Positions 46,993 through 55,599 of a stretch of DNA of 64,000 nt are shown here, piece after piece. The notes beneath the pieces are model-generated. The model was given only the letters and a program-made list of their open reading frames with translations, did not search any database and was not told the DNA's origin. Source of the DNA: Membranihabitans marinus (GTDB taxonomy: Bacteria; Bacteroidota; Bacteroidia; Chitinophagales; Saprospiraceae); NCBI RefSeq assembly GCF_021729155.1, contig NZ_JAJQYA010000014.1:1-64000 (forward strand), written 5' to 3'. Position 1 is the stretch's first letter, and each line of letters starts with the position of its first letter. A program made the translations under genes and the position numbers.

Positions 46993-47109
46993 TAATTTAA
47001 CAAACAACACATTTTAATCTATAAAAAACATAATTATTTTCAATTCAATTACACAAAATAACAAAGTCCCGCATTAAAAAAGTTAATCATATTAGAAATT
47101 AAATAAACC

Positions 47110-48633
47110 ATGGTGAACCAACGAAAATCTGGTGTTATCCTATCTTATCTTACTTTGTTTATAAAGATAGCGATAGCCATGGTCTATACGCCCTTTTTAA
47201 TTCACAGTTTGGGCAAAAGTGAATACGGTATTTTTAATATAACCGTATCAATCTTATCCTATATGGCTATCTTAGATTTCGGAGTCAATGATTCCACCAT
47301 TCGATACTTGGTTCAAATTAAGAATCAATTGAACTTACCCAAGAGCAAGGAAATCTTAGCTGGAATTAATTTGTTCTATTCTAGCATCGGTATTGGGATA
47401 ATAGGCATTGGGACCCTCCTTTATTTCAACCTAGATACCTTCTTTGGTCAGTCGATGGATGGAAGGGAAATATATTTATTAGAAATCACTTTCTTAATCG
47501 CCTTGGTCAGTACTTTATTCTCGATAGTAATGAATCCCTTTTCAGCCATCTTAATGGCCTATGAGAAATTTGCCTTATTGAAGTGGATAGAGCTCATAAG
47601 CTATTTATTAACCACTGGCCTAATAGTTGTATTTCTACTCCTCGGTTACAAATTAGTGGCTGTAGTCTATATATCTGCTATAATCAATATCCTAGGTATT
47701 GTTTACAAGATTTACTACGTAAAGAGAAAATTAAAATTCCCCTATTCTCTATTACAATACTCTACACAGACGATAAAGACACTGCTAAATTACAGCAGTC
47801 CCATATTTTTAGTCGTCGTAGTAGAACAAATTTATTGGAAATTGGACAATATCCTTATCGGTTCGTATTTGGGAGCTTCCATGGTAGCCATCTATGCTGC
47901 CGGCATCTTCTTTCAAAAGTACATCTTAAGTTTTTCCACATCTATTTCTAGGGTCATGATTCCCAATTTTATAGATAAATTAGACCAAAATGTAGACCTT
48001 AGAGAACGCAGTCGATTGTACATTAAGGTGGGGCGAATTCAATTAATGAGCATACTATTGATCGTGACGACCCTAGGTTTATATGGTTATGAATTTATTC
48101 AGTTGTGGTTGGGCCCAGATTTTACCTTATCCTACTATGTACTATTGGCTATTATGATACCACAGAGTCTGGAAGTTGTGGGCAATATCAGAAATACGGT
48201 ATTGCAAGTCAAAGGATTGTATTGGTTTCGAGCCAGGTTAATCTTTTTTATTTCCCTGATCAATATCGGTTTTACCATTTACTTTCTTAAAGTACATCAA
48301 AGTATTGTATTAGCTGCTGTTTCTACAGGAGTGGGTATCTTATTGGGATATATCATTATCAATACTTATATCCATATCAAACAACTTCTCGATATCAAAT
48401 ATTTCATACTATCAACTTGGATCGCTATTCTGCCCACCATACTTATCCTCGGTATTGCCAATATAGGTTTGAGTTTCATGGTAGCCGATCGGTGGTTTCC
48501 TTTTTTTATAAAGATAGGGATACATATTGCCATATGTATATGGACGCTTTACCTAATATATATGAATACGGAAGAAAAGAACATGATAAAAAAATTAGTC
48601 AATCAACTTAAAACCAAGATTGTTGGTGGATAA
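47110..48633 (+). CDS. wzx: Oligosaccharide flippase (Wzx)
   Basis: This MOP-superfamily flippase has about 12-14 spans over 507 residues. The N-terminus RKSGVILSYLTLFIKIAIAM with LGKSEYGIFNITVSILSYMAILDFG is typical of capsule Wzx proteins. It is likely to export the lipid-linked repeat unit made by this locus. A broken copy of its 5' part lies at 53652-53880. The glycosyltransferase gene downstream overlaps it by up to 14 bp. Confidence 0.9.
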   Translation: MVNQRKSGVILSYLTLFIKIAIAMVYTPFLIHSLGKSEYGIFNITVSILSYMAILDFGVNDSTIRYLVQIKNQLNLPKSKEILAGINLFYSSIGIGIIGIGTLLYFNLDTFFGQSMDGREIYLLEITFLIALVSTLFSIVMNPFSAILMAYEKFALLKWIELISYLLTTGLIVVFLLLGYKLVAVVYISAIINILGIVYKIYYVKRKLKFPYSLLQYSTQTIKTLLNYSSPIFLVVVVEQIYWKLDNILIGSYLGASMVAIYAAGIFFQKYILSFSTSISRVMIPNFIDKLDQNVDLRERSRLYIKVGRIQLMSILLIVTTLGLYGYEFIQLWLGPDFTLSYYVLLAIMIPQSLEVVGNIRNTVLQVKGLYWFRARLIFFISLINIGFTIYFLKVHQSIVLAAVSTGVGILLGYIIINTYIHIKQLLDIKYFILSTWIAILPTILILGIANIGLSFMVADRWFPFFIKIGIHIAICIWTLYLIYMNTEEKNMIKKLVNQLKTKIVGG

Positions 48634-49837
48634 AGTCATATTATATATAAGTCCCATTCCCTGCCCCAGTCCAAGTGCTGCGTTTAGTAGAGTGCTCTAC
48701 AACTGTATGAGTATGCAAAAGGCGGGATACAAGGTCATCATCCTCGGCAGTCCAAGTAATGAAAAAATAAATTCTTCTCAGCCTATAACATATCGAGGCA
48801 TCAATATTTATTCCGTAGAAACTAATTCTACAGCAACGAAATCTAAAATAGGAAAGATCCAGCAATACATCCAGCAAGGCCATCATTCGATTCAATGGAT
48901 GAATGATCACAAAGAACTCCATATTCAAGGCATTATCCTATACAGTGGTTACTCACCTTTTCTAATAAAGCTATTGCCCTATTGTCGAAATAATGGTATA
49001 CCATTGGCTTTTGATACGGTGGAATGGTATCAGGCCAGTAATCGATGGAAGCATTGGTTAAATCCCTATTATTGGAATATAGAATATGCCATGAGGAGAT
49101 TAATTCCTCGTTGTAATAATGTTATTGCTATCAGTGATTATATTTCCCAATATTACGGAAAGAAGGTTGAAAACACAATAAAATTACCCCCATTAATAGA
49201 TACAAAAAACGTTAGTCCAAATTTACATGCTAATGAAAACATTCTTGTCCTGTCTTACACAGGCAATCCGGGAAGAAAGGACTTATTCAACAACTACTTA
49301 GAAGCCGTCTTTGCAATAGTAGAAAATCATCCCACATATGAAAGATCTCTAGTCTTACATATAGCGGGAATTCAAAAGAATCGACTAATGCAATTTCAGG
49401 CCATTCTAAAAAGAAACCTCCTTGAGATACCGGATTTTATTATTAGTGAAGGTAGAGTGTCACAAGAAAGAGCCATAGCCATCACCAGGAATGCTGATTT
49501 CAGTTTATTGCAAAGACCAGTTAATAAGGTAAGTCAAGCCGGCTTCCCGACTAAATTGGTGGAATCCATGGCCGTAGGCACACCAGTCATTCTCAATCAT
49601 ACCAGCAACCTTTCAAAATACGTCCACCATATGGACCAAGGAATTGTTTGTAAAGATGAAAGTCTAGAATCACTAATAGAAAGCATTTTATTGGCCTTGC
49701 AAAGTACGCAAGCAGAAAAAAATAAAATGCGAGAGGCGGCTAGAAAAACGGCTGAAGTCCACTTTGATTATAGAAATCACAGTGATGCCTTTCAAGAATT
49801 TATACATAATTTTCAATTACAAAAAAAACAATCATGA
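48620..49837 (+). CDS. Family 4 glycosyltransferase
   Basis: This GT-B glycosyltransferase has an N-terminal motif YISPIPCPSPSAAFSRVLYN and a C-terminal half with VLSYTGNPGRKDLFNNYLEAV, ISEGRVSQERAIAITRNADFSLLQR and AGFPTKLVESMAVGTPVI. It looks paralogous to the gene at 43465. The start may be TTG 48620 or GTG 48626; both overlap wzx. It ends 4 bp inside the epimerase gene. Its duplicate in the second half of the segmental duplication has been lost. Confidence 0.85.
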   Translation: MLVDKVILYISPIPCPSPSAAFSRVLYNCMSMQKAGYKVIILGSPSNEKINSSQPITYRGINIYSVETNSTATKSKIGKIQQYIQQGHHSIQWMNDHKELHIQGIILYSGYSPFLIKLLPYCRNNGIPLAFDTVEWYQASNRWKHWLNPYYWNIEYAMRRLIPRCNNVIAISDYISQYYGKKVENTIKLPPLIDTKNVSPNLHANENILVLSYTGNPGRKDLFNNYLEAVFAIVENHPTYERSLVLHIAGIQKNRLMQFQAILKRNLLEIPDFIISEGRVSQERAIAITRNADFSLLQRPVNKVSQAGFPTKLVESMAVGTPVILNHTSNLSKYVHHMDQGIVCKDESLESLIESILLALQSTQAEKNKMREAARKTAEVHFDYRNHSDAFQEFIHNFQLQKKQS

Positions 49838-50766
49838 AATTATTGGTAACAGGGGGTGCAGGATTTATAGGATCAAATCTTGTAGAAAAATTAATCCGTT
49901 TAGGCCATTCGGTCTCAGTGATCGATAACCTATCTTCGGGTTACGAATCCAATATCAGAGATTTGGATGTCACCTTTTTCGAAGAAGACGTTTGTAATGG
50001 AGAAGCTGTGGAAAAGATAATACGAAATGGAAATTTTGACACCATCTTTCACCTTGCGGCATCTGTGGGCAACAAAAGGTCGATCGATCATCCCATTTTA
50101 GACTCACAAATCAATGTTATCGGGACCTTAAACATCTTAGAAGCTGCTAGAAAACATAAAGTAAGAAAAATAGTAGCTTCATCTTCCGCTGGAATATATG
50201 GAGAACTAAAGACAGTGCCCATTAAAGAGGACCATCCTATTGATCCGGAATCACCCTATTCGGCGAGTAAATTATGCATGGAGAAGCAGTGTTTGGCCTA
50301 CGGTCACCTATACGATATGGAAGTAATATGCCTGCGATACTTTAATGTCTATGGCAAAAATCAAAGATTTGATGCCTATGGCAATGTCATCCCCAAATTT
50401 GTATTTTTGGCTTTGGAAAATAAAAAAATATCCATTTATGGCGATGGCGAACAAACCAGAGATTTTATCCATGTCGACGATGTAGTACAAGCGAATATTA
50501 AGGCCTTTGAATCCCATGGAATTTCAGGTGCATTTAATTGTGCTTCTCAGACCCAGATCACCATCAATCGATTGGTTAAACTCATCCAAGAATCTATGGA
50601 TCAATCCATAGAAGTAGAATATACCGATGTAAGAAAAGGTGATGTATTACATAGTTTGGCCGATATTTCAAAAGCCAGAAAAGCCTTGAATTTTTCACCA
50701 AAAGTGGATATAGAAACAGGTCTGCAAAATTATATTCATTGGGCTAAAGCATTTAATAAGAATTAA
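49834..50766 (+). CDS. NAD-dependent nucleotide-sugar epimerase (GalE/WbpP-like)
   Basis: This extended SDR has GGAGFIGS (7-14), ASSSAGIYGE and catalytic Y142xxxK146 in SPYSASK. RYFNVYGKNQRFDAYGNVIPKF and RKGDVLHSLADISKA place it near UDP-glucose/UDP-GlcNAc 4-epimerases. The length of 310 residues is normal. A decayed copy of its last third is found at 53936-54127. It overlaps the glycosyltransferase upstream by 4 bp and is followed directly by a broken fnlA. Confidence 0.86.
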   Translation: MKLLVTGGAGFIGSNLVEKLIRLGHSVSVIDNLSSGYESNIRDLDVTFFEEDVCNGEAVEKIIRNGNFDTIFHLAASVGNKRSIDHPILDSQINVIGTLNILEAARKHKVRKIVASSSAGIYGELKTVPIKEDHPIDPESPYSASKLCMEKQCLAYGHLYDMEVICLRYFNVYGKNQRFDAYGNVIPKFVFLALENKKISIYGDGEQTRDFIHVDDVVQANIKAFESHGISGAFNCASQTQITINRLVKLIQESMDQSIEVEYTDVRKGDVLHSLADISKARKALNFSPKVDIETGLQNYIHWAKAFNKN

Positions 50767-50767
50767 C

Positions 50768-51240
50768 ATGAAAATCAAAAATCAAGTTTTACTCATTACT
50801 GGAGGCACAGGTTCCTTCGGTACGGCCGTATAAATCTGTTTTTAGATAGCGCTCATTTTAATGAAATACGATTATTCTACAGAGATGAGAAGAAGCAGCA
50901 CGATATGCGTAAACCGTATAATCATCCCAAGTTGAAGTTTTATATCGGCGATGTTAGAGACTACGACAGCATAGAAAAAGCCAAGCTTGGAGTCGACTAT
51001 GTATTTCAAGCAGCAGCACTGAGGCAAGTACCTTCCTGCGATTTTTTTCTTTTAGAGATACTAAAGCCAGTCAATGGGCATGGCCAATTTTAGTGATGTC
51101 GCTAATCTCTAGGTTAAAATAGTAGCAATTGTTTCGATTCGAAATCGACCCGAGGGATCAGTCTGCTTGACCATATATAGCAATGTTATGAGGACCTATA
51201 ATATCCTTTTTACAAAAAAAATAAGGAAAAAATAAAATAA
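50768..51240 (+). pseudogene. Broken copy of fnlA (UDP-GlcNAc 4,6-dehydratase)
   Basis: The sequence follows 54129 onward almost base for base for 60 bp, then a one-base loss creates an in-frame TAA at 50831 after 21 codons. A second stretch (about 50880-51060) still encodes NHPKLKFYIGDVRDYDSIEK in another frame. Beyond 51060 the match is patchy with internal deletions (e.g. GTCTGCTTGACCATATATAG against the intact GTCTGTTTGACCAGATACGG) and fades near 51240. No functional protein is possible. The intact gene lies 3.3 kb downstream. Confidence 0.88.
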
Positions 51241-51372
51241 TAGGTCTTCCTGATAATTTTAAACCAAAAGGTAATAGATGTGATTCAATAAAGTTCTATG
51301 TGGATATAAATCCTTGCTATGAGAAATTTTAAATTTCGAACCGAAAATATATTAACTGTAAAAAATTAAATA

Positions 51373-52779
51373 TTGCTATTTAACTCCTTTGAATTTCTAC
51401 TCTTTTTACCAACGGTTTTTTTACTGTATTGGTTTGTATGCAATCGCAATTTAAAGTATCAAAATTTCTTATTATTGATATCCAGTTATATTTTCTATGG
51501 ATATTGGGATTGGAGGTTCTTAGGTTTTATATTATTGAGTACCATAGTTGACTATTTTGTTGGACTAAAAATCTTTAACACTGCAAACAACCAGACTGCT
51601 AAAAGATGGCTCATCTTGTCTATATTTTTTAATCTTGGCCTCCTTGGTTTCTTTAAATACTTCAATTTTTTTATTGATTCATGGGTTGATTTAATGGCAG
51701 GTATGGGTTTTCCTATAACTTATGTTTGGACTCTCAATATTATACTTCCTGTGGGGATCTCATTTTACACCTTTCAGACCATGTCATACTCTCTGGACAT
51801 ATACAACAAGAAACTTAAGCCCACTAAAGACTTTTTTTGTTTTGCCGCTTTTGTATCATTTTTCCCACAATTGGTAGCCGGTCCCATAGAACGTGCATCA
51901 AATCTCCTTCCTCAAATTCTACATAAACGGACATTCAACTACGACCATGCCATCATTGGAATGCGGTTAATTCTATGGGGTTTATTTAAAAAAGTAGTAA
52001 TCGCAGATTCTTTAGCCCCCATAGTGAATGATATTTTTGCCCATCATGATCAATACCATGGAGGCATTTTAGTTCTTGGTGCTGTCTTTTTTGGATTTCA
52101 GATTTATGGAGATTTTTCGGGTTATTCAGATATCGCAATAGGGGTGGCAAAACTTTTTGGAATCCACTTAATGACAAACTTTAATTTCCCTTATTTTTCA
52201 AGAAATATTGGAGAATTTTGGAGACGTTGGCACATTAGCCTTTCTACTTGGTTTCGAGATTATCTCTATATCCCACTCGGAGGATCCAAAGTGAGCAAAC
52301 CTATAGCCCTACGAAACATCTTTATTATTTTCTTAGTCAGTGGATTTTGGCATGGGGCCAATTGGACTTTTATCGCATGGGGGTTTTATCACACCGTCTT
52401 ATTTATACCGGCATTTATAAATAAAACCAATCGCAAATATTTAAAAATATCAACGGATCATTTTTTACCCCGGCCCTTCGAAATATTGAACATCCTTTTA
52501 ACCTTTCTCTTAGTCACCATAGGGTGGGTTTTCTTTAGGGCGGATAATTTATTTATCGCATTTGATTATTTGAAGCGAATCATAATTACCTTCGATATTC
52601 CCACATTGTATTTTCTTAAATACCTATTTCCCTGTGGTATTATATTTATTCTTGATTGGTTAAAATATAAAAAAATAGAATTTCAAAATTGGACAGTAGT
52701 GGATAGTCTAACCTTCTTAATTATTATTTATTTCTCACTTATTCAAAATAAATCGCCCTTTATCTATTTTAATTTCTAA
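51373..52779 (+). CDS. MBOAT O-acyltransferase 2 (AlgI-like)
   Basis: A paralogue of MBOAT 1: the first 60 residues differ at only five positions counted by eye, and near-identity continues through [17 protein letters not shown]. From about residue 345 the last four or five membrane segments are different. All AlgI motifs are intact, including the catalytic-His region. It starts with TTG, like MBOAT 1, and its stop codon shares one base with the start of the SGNH gene. At 468 residues it is 14 shorter than MBOAT 1. The sharp change suggests recombination exchanged the C-terminal end together with the partner gene. Confidence 0.9.
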   Translation: MLFNSFEFLLFLPTVFLLYWFVCNRNLKYQNFLLLISSYIFYGYWDWRFLGFILLSTIVDYFVGLKIFNTANNQTAKRWLILSIFFNLGLLGFFKYFNFFIDSWVDLMAGMGFPITYVWTLNIILPVGISFYTFQTMSYSLDIYNKKLKPTKDFFCFAAFVSFFPQLVAGPIERASNLLPQILHKRTFNYDHAIIGMRLILWGLFKKVVIADSLAPIVNDIFAHHDQYHGGILVLGAVFFGFQIYGDFSGYSDIAIGVAKLFGIHLMTNFNFPYFSRNIGEFWRRWHISLSTWFRDYLYIPLGGSKVSKPIALRNIFIIFLVSGFWHGANWTFIAWGFYHTVLFIPAFINKTNRKYLKISTDHFLPRPFEILNILLTFLLVTIGWVFFRADNLFIAFDYLKRIIITFDIPTLYFLKYLFPCGIIFILDWLKYKKIEFQNWTVVDSLTFLIIIYFSLIQNKSPFIYFNF

Positions 52780-53633
52780 TGCTACATTTTTTAAAATATC
52801 TATTACATTTCGGTATTTATACCTTGGTTCTAATCTTTCTCATGACTATATGGGATAAAACCAATAACATATTAATGTTGCCCGACAAGGATGTGACCAA
52901 CCTAAAGAAAAGTCAAGACGTATTTATAGGAAGTTCACACACATTATACCATTTAAACGATTCACTATATCAATCCTTAACTGGAAGACAGGTACATGTA
53001 GTCGCAACTGGGGCACAATATGGACTTGAATCGTTACATTACCTTCACCTATTAGGAGAACGGAAACTGCTAGGAGGTAAAAAAATTTATATTCAACTTG
53101 AAACAAAGGATAATATAAATGTTCATCCAGAAAAATCTTGGATTATAATTAATTCGAAATGGAAATACCTTAAAACGATATGGAAATATGGTCATTCCGA
53201 TGAGAAACTAAATTTCTTAAAGGCCTTCTTTACGGACATTCTTTCAATTGAATGGTTACAAAAAATAAGAATGAGACCCTATAAATATCTTCCAGCCGAA
53301 AAAATTCGTAAATACGTACCATTCATTGAGGACGAATATAAAGTGGCTAAAAAACAAAGAAATGGAGATAAGGCAGATCATTTTAGTCAAAAATTAATTC
53401 AAAAATTCATAGAATCTATCCCCATTTACCAAAAAATGTATAACTGCGAAATAATCTATTACATAGCTGGCGGCTGTCATAGTAATTACTATAAACATAC
53501 AGAGAATACTCACGATCTAAGATGGTTAAGTTTCATGTCAGACCGAGATTATTGGCAAGATACCAATCACTTAAATAGTCAAGGGGCAGATCTATACACT
53601 AGATCCTTGATAAAAATAATGATTTCCAATTAA
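52779..53633 (+). CDS. SGNH-like protein 2 (partner of MBOAT 2)
   Basis: An N-terminal span (about 8-25) anchors a domain with GSSH at 51-54 (DVFIGSSHTLYHLN) and Asp261-x2-His264 in DTNHLNSQG, the motif pair of the SGNH-like proteins found next to MBOAT genes. At 284 residues it is full-length by comparison with its neighbours. It differs completely from SGNH 1 outside these motifs, although their MBOAT partners are near-identical in the first three quarters. Confidence 0.72.
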   Translation: MLHFLKYLLHFGIYTLVLIFLMTIWDKTNNILMLPDKDVTNLKKSQDVFIGSSHTLYHLNDSLYQSLTGRQVHVVATGAQYGLESLHYLHLLGERKLLGGKKIYIQLETKDNINVHPEKSWIIINSKWKYLKTIWKYGHSDEKLNFLKAFFTDILSIEWLQKIRMRPYKYLPAEKIRKYVPFIEDEYKVAKKQRNGDKADHFSQKLIQKFIESIPIYQKMYNCEIIYYIAGGCHSNYYKHTENTHDLRWLSFMSDRDYWQDTNHLNSQGADLYTRSLIKIMISN

Positions 53634-53651
53634 AATTAAAACTCAATTAAA

Positions 53652-53880
53652 TACCGAAAATCAACGCAAATCAGGTGTTATTCTCTCTTACCTGACTTTA
53701 TTTATAATGATAGCCATGATCTTTACGCCGTTTTCTACCCACTATTTGGACAAAAGTGAAAGCGGGATCTTTAATATTACGGTATAGATATTGTACTATT
53801 TGATCATACTTAATTTTGGCATCAATGATTCTACACTCCGATATTTGGTTCGTTTTAAAAATCAATTGACCCTGTCTAAG
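53652..53880 (+). pseudogene. Broken 5' part of a wzx flippase gene
   Basis: It matches 47113-47340 closely (e.g. AATCAACGCAAATCAGGTGT against AACCAACGAAAATCTGGTGT) but has lost the start codon and carries a TAG at about 53786 in the flippase frame. After about 53880 the similarity to wzx ends, and about 55 bp of unassigned sequence follows. Confidence 0.85.
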
Positions 53881-53935
53881 TTAACTTACTGCTATGCCAT
53901 GATAAAGAACTGTCGTAAATTTATCATTCCTAAAC

Positions 53936-54127
53936 AGGAGAGATTCATCCAAAAATCTTTGAATCAATCCATAGAAGTGAATATACCAATTTAAGAAAAG
54001 GTGATGTATTACATAATTTGGCCGATATATCAAAAGCTCGGGAAGCCTTAATTCCACTCCAAAAGTGGATATAGAATTGGGACTGAAAAATTATATCTAT
54101 TGGGTCAAAGCATTTAATAATAAATAA
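53936..54127 (+). pseudogene. Broken 3' part of the nucleotide-sugar epimerase gene
   Basis: It matches 50586-50767 (e.g. AAGGTGATGTATTACATAAT against AAGGTGATGTATTACATAGT), with small deletions that shift the frame. The order wzx-epimerase-fnlA is kept from the first copy, but the glycosyltransferase and most of both genes are deleted. The intact fnlA follows at once. Confidence 0.85.
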
Positions 54128-54128
54128 C

Positions 54129-55166
54129 ATGGAAATTAAAAACAAAGTTTTACTCATTACTGGAGGCACAGGTTCCTTCGGTACGGCCGTACTCAATCGG
54201 TTTTTAGACAGTGATCATTTCAATGAAATCCGAATTTTCTCTAGGGATGAGAAGAAACAGCACGATATGCGTAAGCGCTACAATCATCCCAAATTGAAGT
54301 TTTATATTGGCGATGTCAGAGACTATGACAGCATAGAAAAAGCCATGCGCGGAGTCGACTATGTATTTCAAGCAGCAGCACTGAAGCAAGTACCTTCCTG
54401 TGAATTTTTCCCTTTGGAAGCGACCAAAACCAATGTTATGGGGACGGCTAATGTGATTGATGCGGCTGCCTACCACAAGGTTAAAAAAGTCATCTGTCTC
54501 AGTACGGACAAAGCGGCCTATCCCATCAATGCCATGGGCATTTCGAAGGCATTGATGGAAAAAGTAGCGGTAGCAGCGGCTCGTAATCTAACCGACACCT
54601 CGGTCTGTTTGACCAGATACGGCAATGTTATGGGCTCAAGAGGTTCTGTCATCCCCCTCTTTATCAATCAAATTAAAAATGGAGATGCCATAACCATTAC
54701 CAATCCCCATATGACTCGATTCCTGATGTCGTTAGAAGAAGCGGTGGAATTGGTCCTCTTTGCCTTTGAACACGGAAATTCTGGGGATTTGTTTGTGAAC
54801 AAAGCTCCCGCAGGTACCATTGGCGATTTAGCAACGGCCTTGAAAGAAATGTACGATTCTCCATCTGAAGTGAAGATCATCGGGACCAGACATGGTGAAA
54901 AACTATATGAGACTCTGTGCACCAAGGAAGAAATGCTAAAGGCTGAGGATATGGGGGAATTTTACCGAATTCCAGCCGACAATCGCGATTTAAATTACAA
55001 CCGATATTTTTTTGAAGGCAGTGATGCCATCGATGAAGTAGAAGATTACAATTCTCACAATACCGAACGACAAGACGTAGAAGGGATCAAAAATTTATTA
55101 AAAAAGTTGCCCGTTATTCAACAAGACATCTACGGGGCAACCAACATTGACTATCATCCAGAATAA
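54129..55166 (+). CDS. fnlA: UDP-GlcNAc 4,6-dehydratase/5-epimerase
   Basis: The first enzyme of UDP-N-acetyl-L-fucosamine synthesis (FnlA/WbjB/CapE). It has GGTGSFGTAVL (12-22), and STDKAAYPINAMGISK with Asp127-Lys128 and Met136 where FlaA1-type dehydratases have Tyr; that Met is a known mark of the CapE subgroup. RYGNVMGSRGSVIP is conserved. The length of 345 residues is normal. It is followed by a cupin gene, fnlB and fnlC with little or no spacing, the usual operon order in Bacteroidota. Confidence 0.94.
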   Translation: MEIKNKVLLITGGTGSFGTAVLNRFLDSDHFNEIRIFSRDEKKQHDMRKRYNHPKLKFYIGDVRDYDSIEKAMRGVDYVFQAAALKQVPSCEFFPLEATKTNVMGTANVIDAAAYHKVKKVICLSTDKAAYPINAMGISKALMEKVAVAAARNLTDTSVCLTRYGNVMGSRGSVIPLFINQIKNGDAITITNPHMTRFLMSLEEAVELVLFAFEHGNSGDLFVNKAPAGTIGDLATALKEMYDSPSEVKIIGTRHGEKLYETLCTKEEMLKAEDMGEFYRIPADNRDLNYNRYFFEGSDAIDEVEDYNSHNTERQDVEGIKNLLKKLPVIQQDIYGATNIDYHPE

Positions 55167-55594
55167 TGACTGTACCACATATCATTCCCGGTCAATTATT
55201 TACCGACCACAGGGGAAAACTTCGCTACAACAATGACTACGATTTATCTCAAGTGAGGAGAATCTATGTCATTGAAAATATAAATACCGACCTCAATAGA
55301 GGGTGGAAGGCACATAAAATAGAGCAAAGATGGTTTTCTGCCATCTCCGGTTCTTTTATTGTAAGTGTAGTCCCATTTGACAGTTTTGAGACCTATGACC
55401 GAGAAGGAAAAACACCTTCCGTGCTCGAGTTTGAACTCAACAGTGAACACCTCGACGTTTTACATTGTCCAGCGGGCTATGCCACGGCCATACAAGCCCA
55501 GGAAGATCATGCCCAAATACTGGTGATGGGGGATTATTTACTGGGCAGTACAGAAGACGACTACCGATTCGATATTGATTATTTCAAAAAATAA
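55166..55594 (+). CDS. Cupin sugar isomerase-like protein (WxcM/FdtA-like)
   Basis: A 142-residue single cupin with DHRGKLRYNNDYDLSQVRRIYVIENI, WKAHKIEQRWFSAISGSFIV and LHCPAGYATAIQA, resembling WxcM/FdtA-type nucleotide-sugar isomerases. It is placed inside the fnlA-fnlB-fnlC run and shares one base with the fnlA stop codon. FnlB already has its own cupin domain, so this extra protein may assist an epimerisation step or make a variant sugar. The function is not proven by sequence. Confidence 0.75.
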   Translation: MTVPHIIPGQLFTDHRGKLRYNNDYDLSQVRRIYVIENINTDLNRGWKAHKIEQRWFSAISGSFIVSVVPFDSFETYDREGKTPSVLEFELNSEHLDVLHCPAGYATAIQAQEDHAQILVMGDYLLGSTEDDYRFDIDYFKK

Positions 55595-55599
55595 ATATT

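Noticed and set aside
53791-53994. A short frame between SGNH 2 and fnlA as a small gene
   Set aside because: It joins remnants of a broken wzx and a broken epimerase gene; it is pseudogene material.
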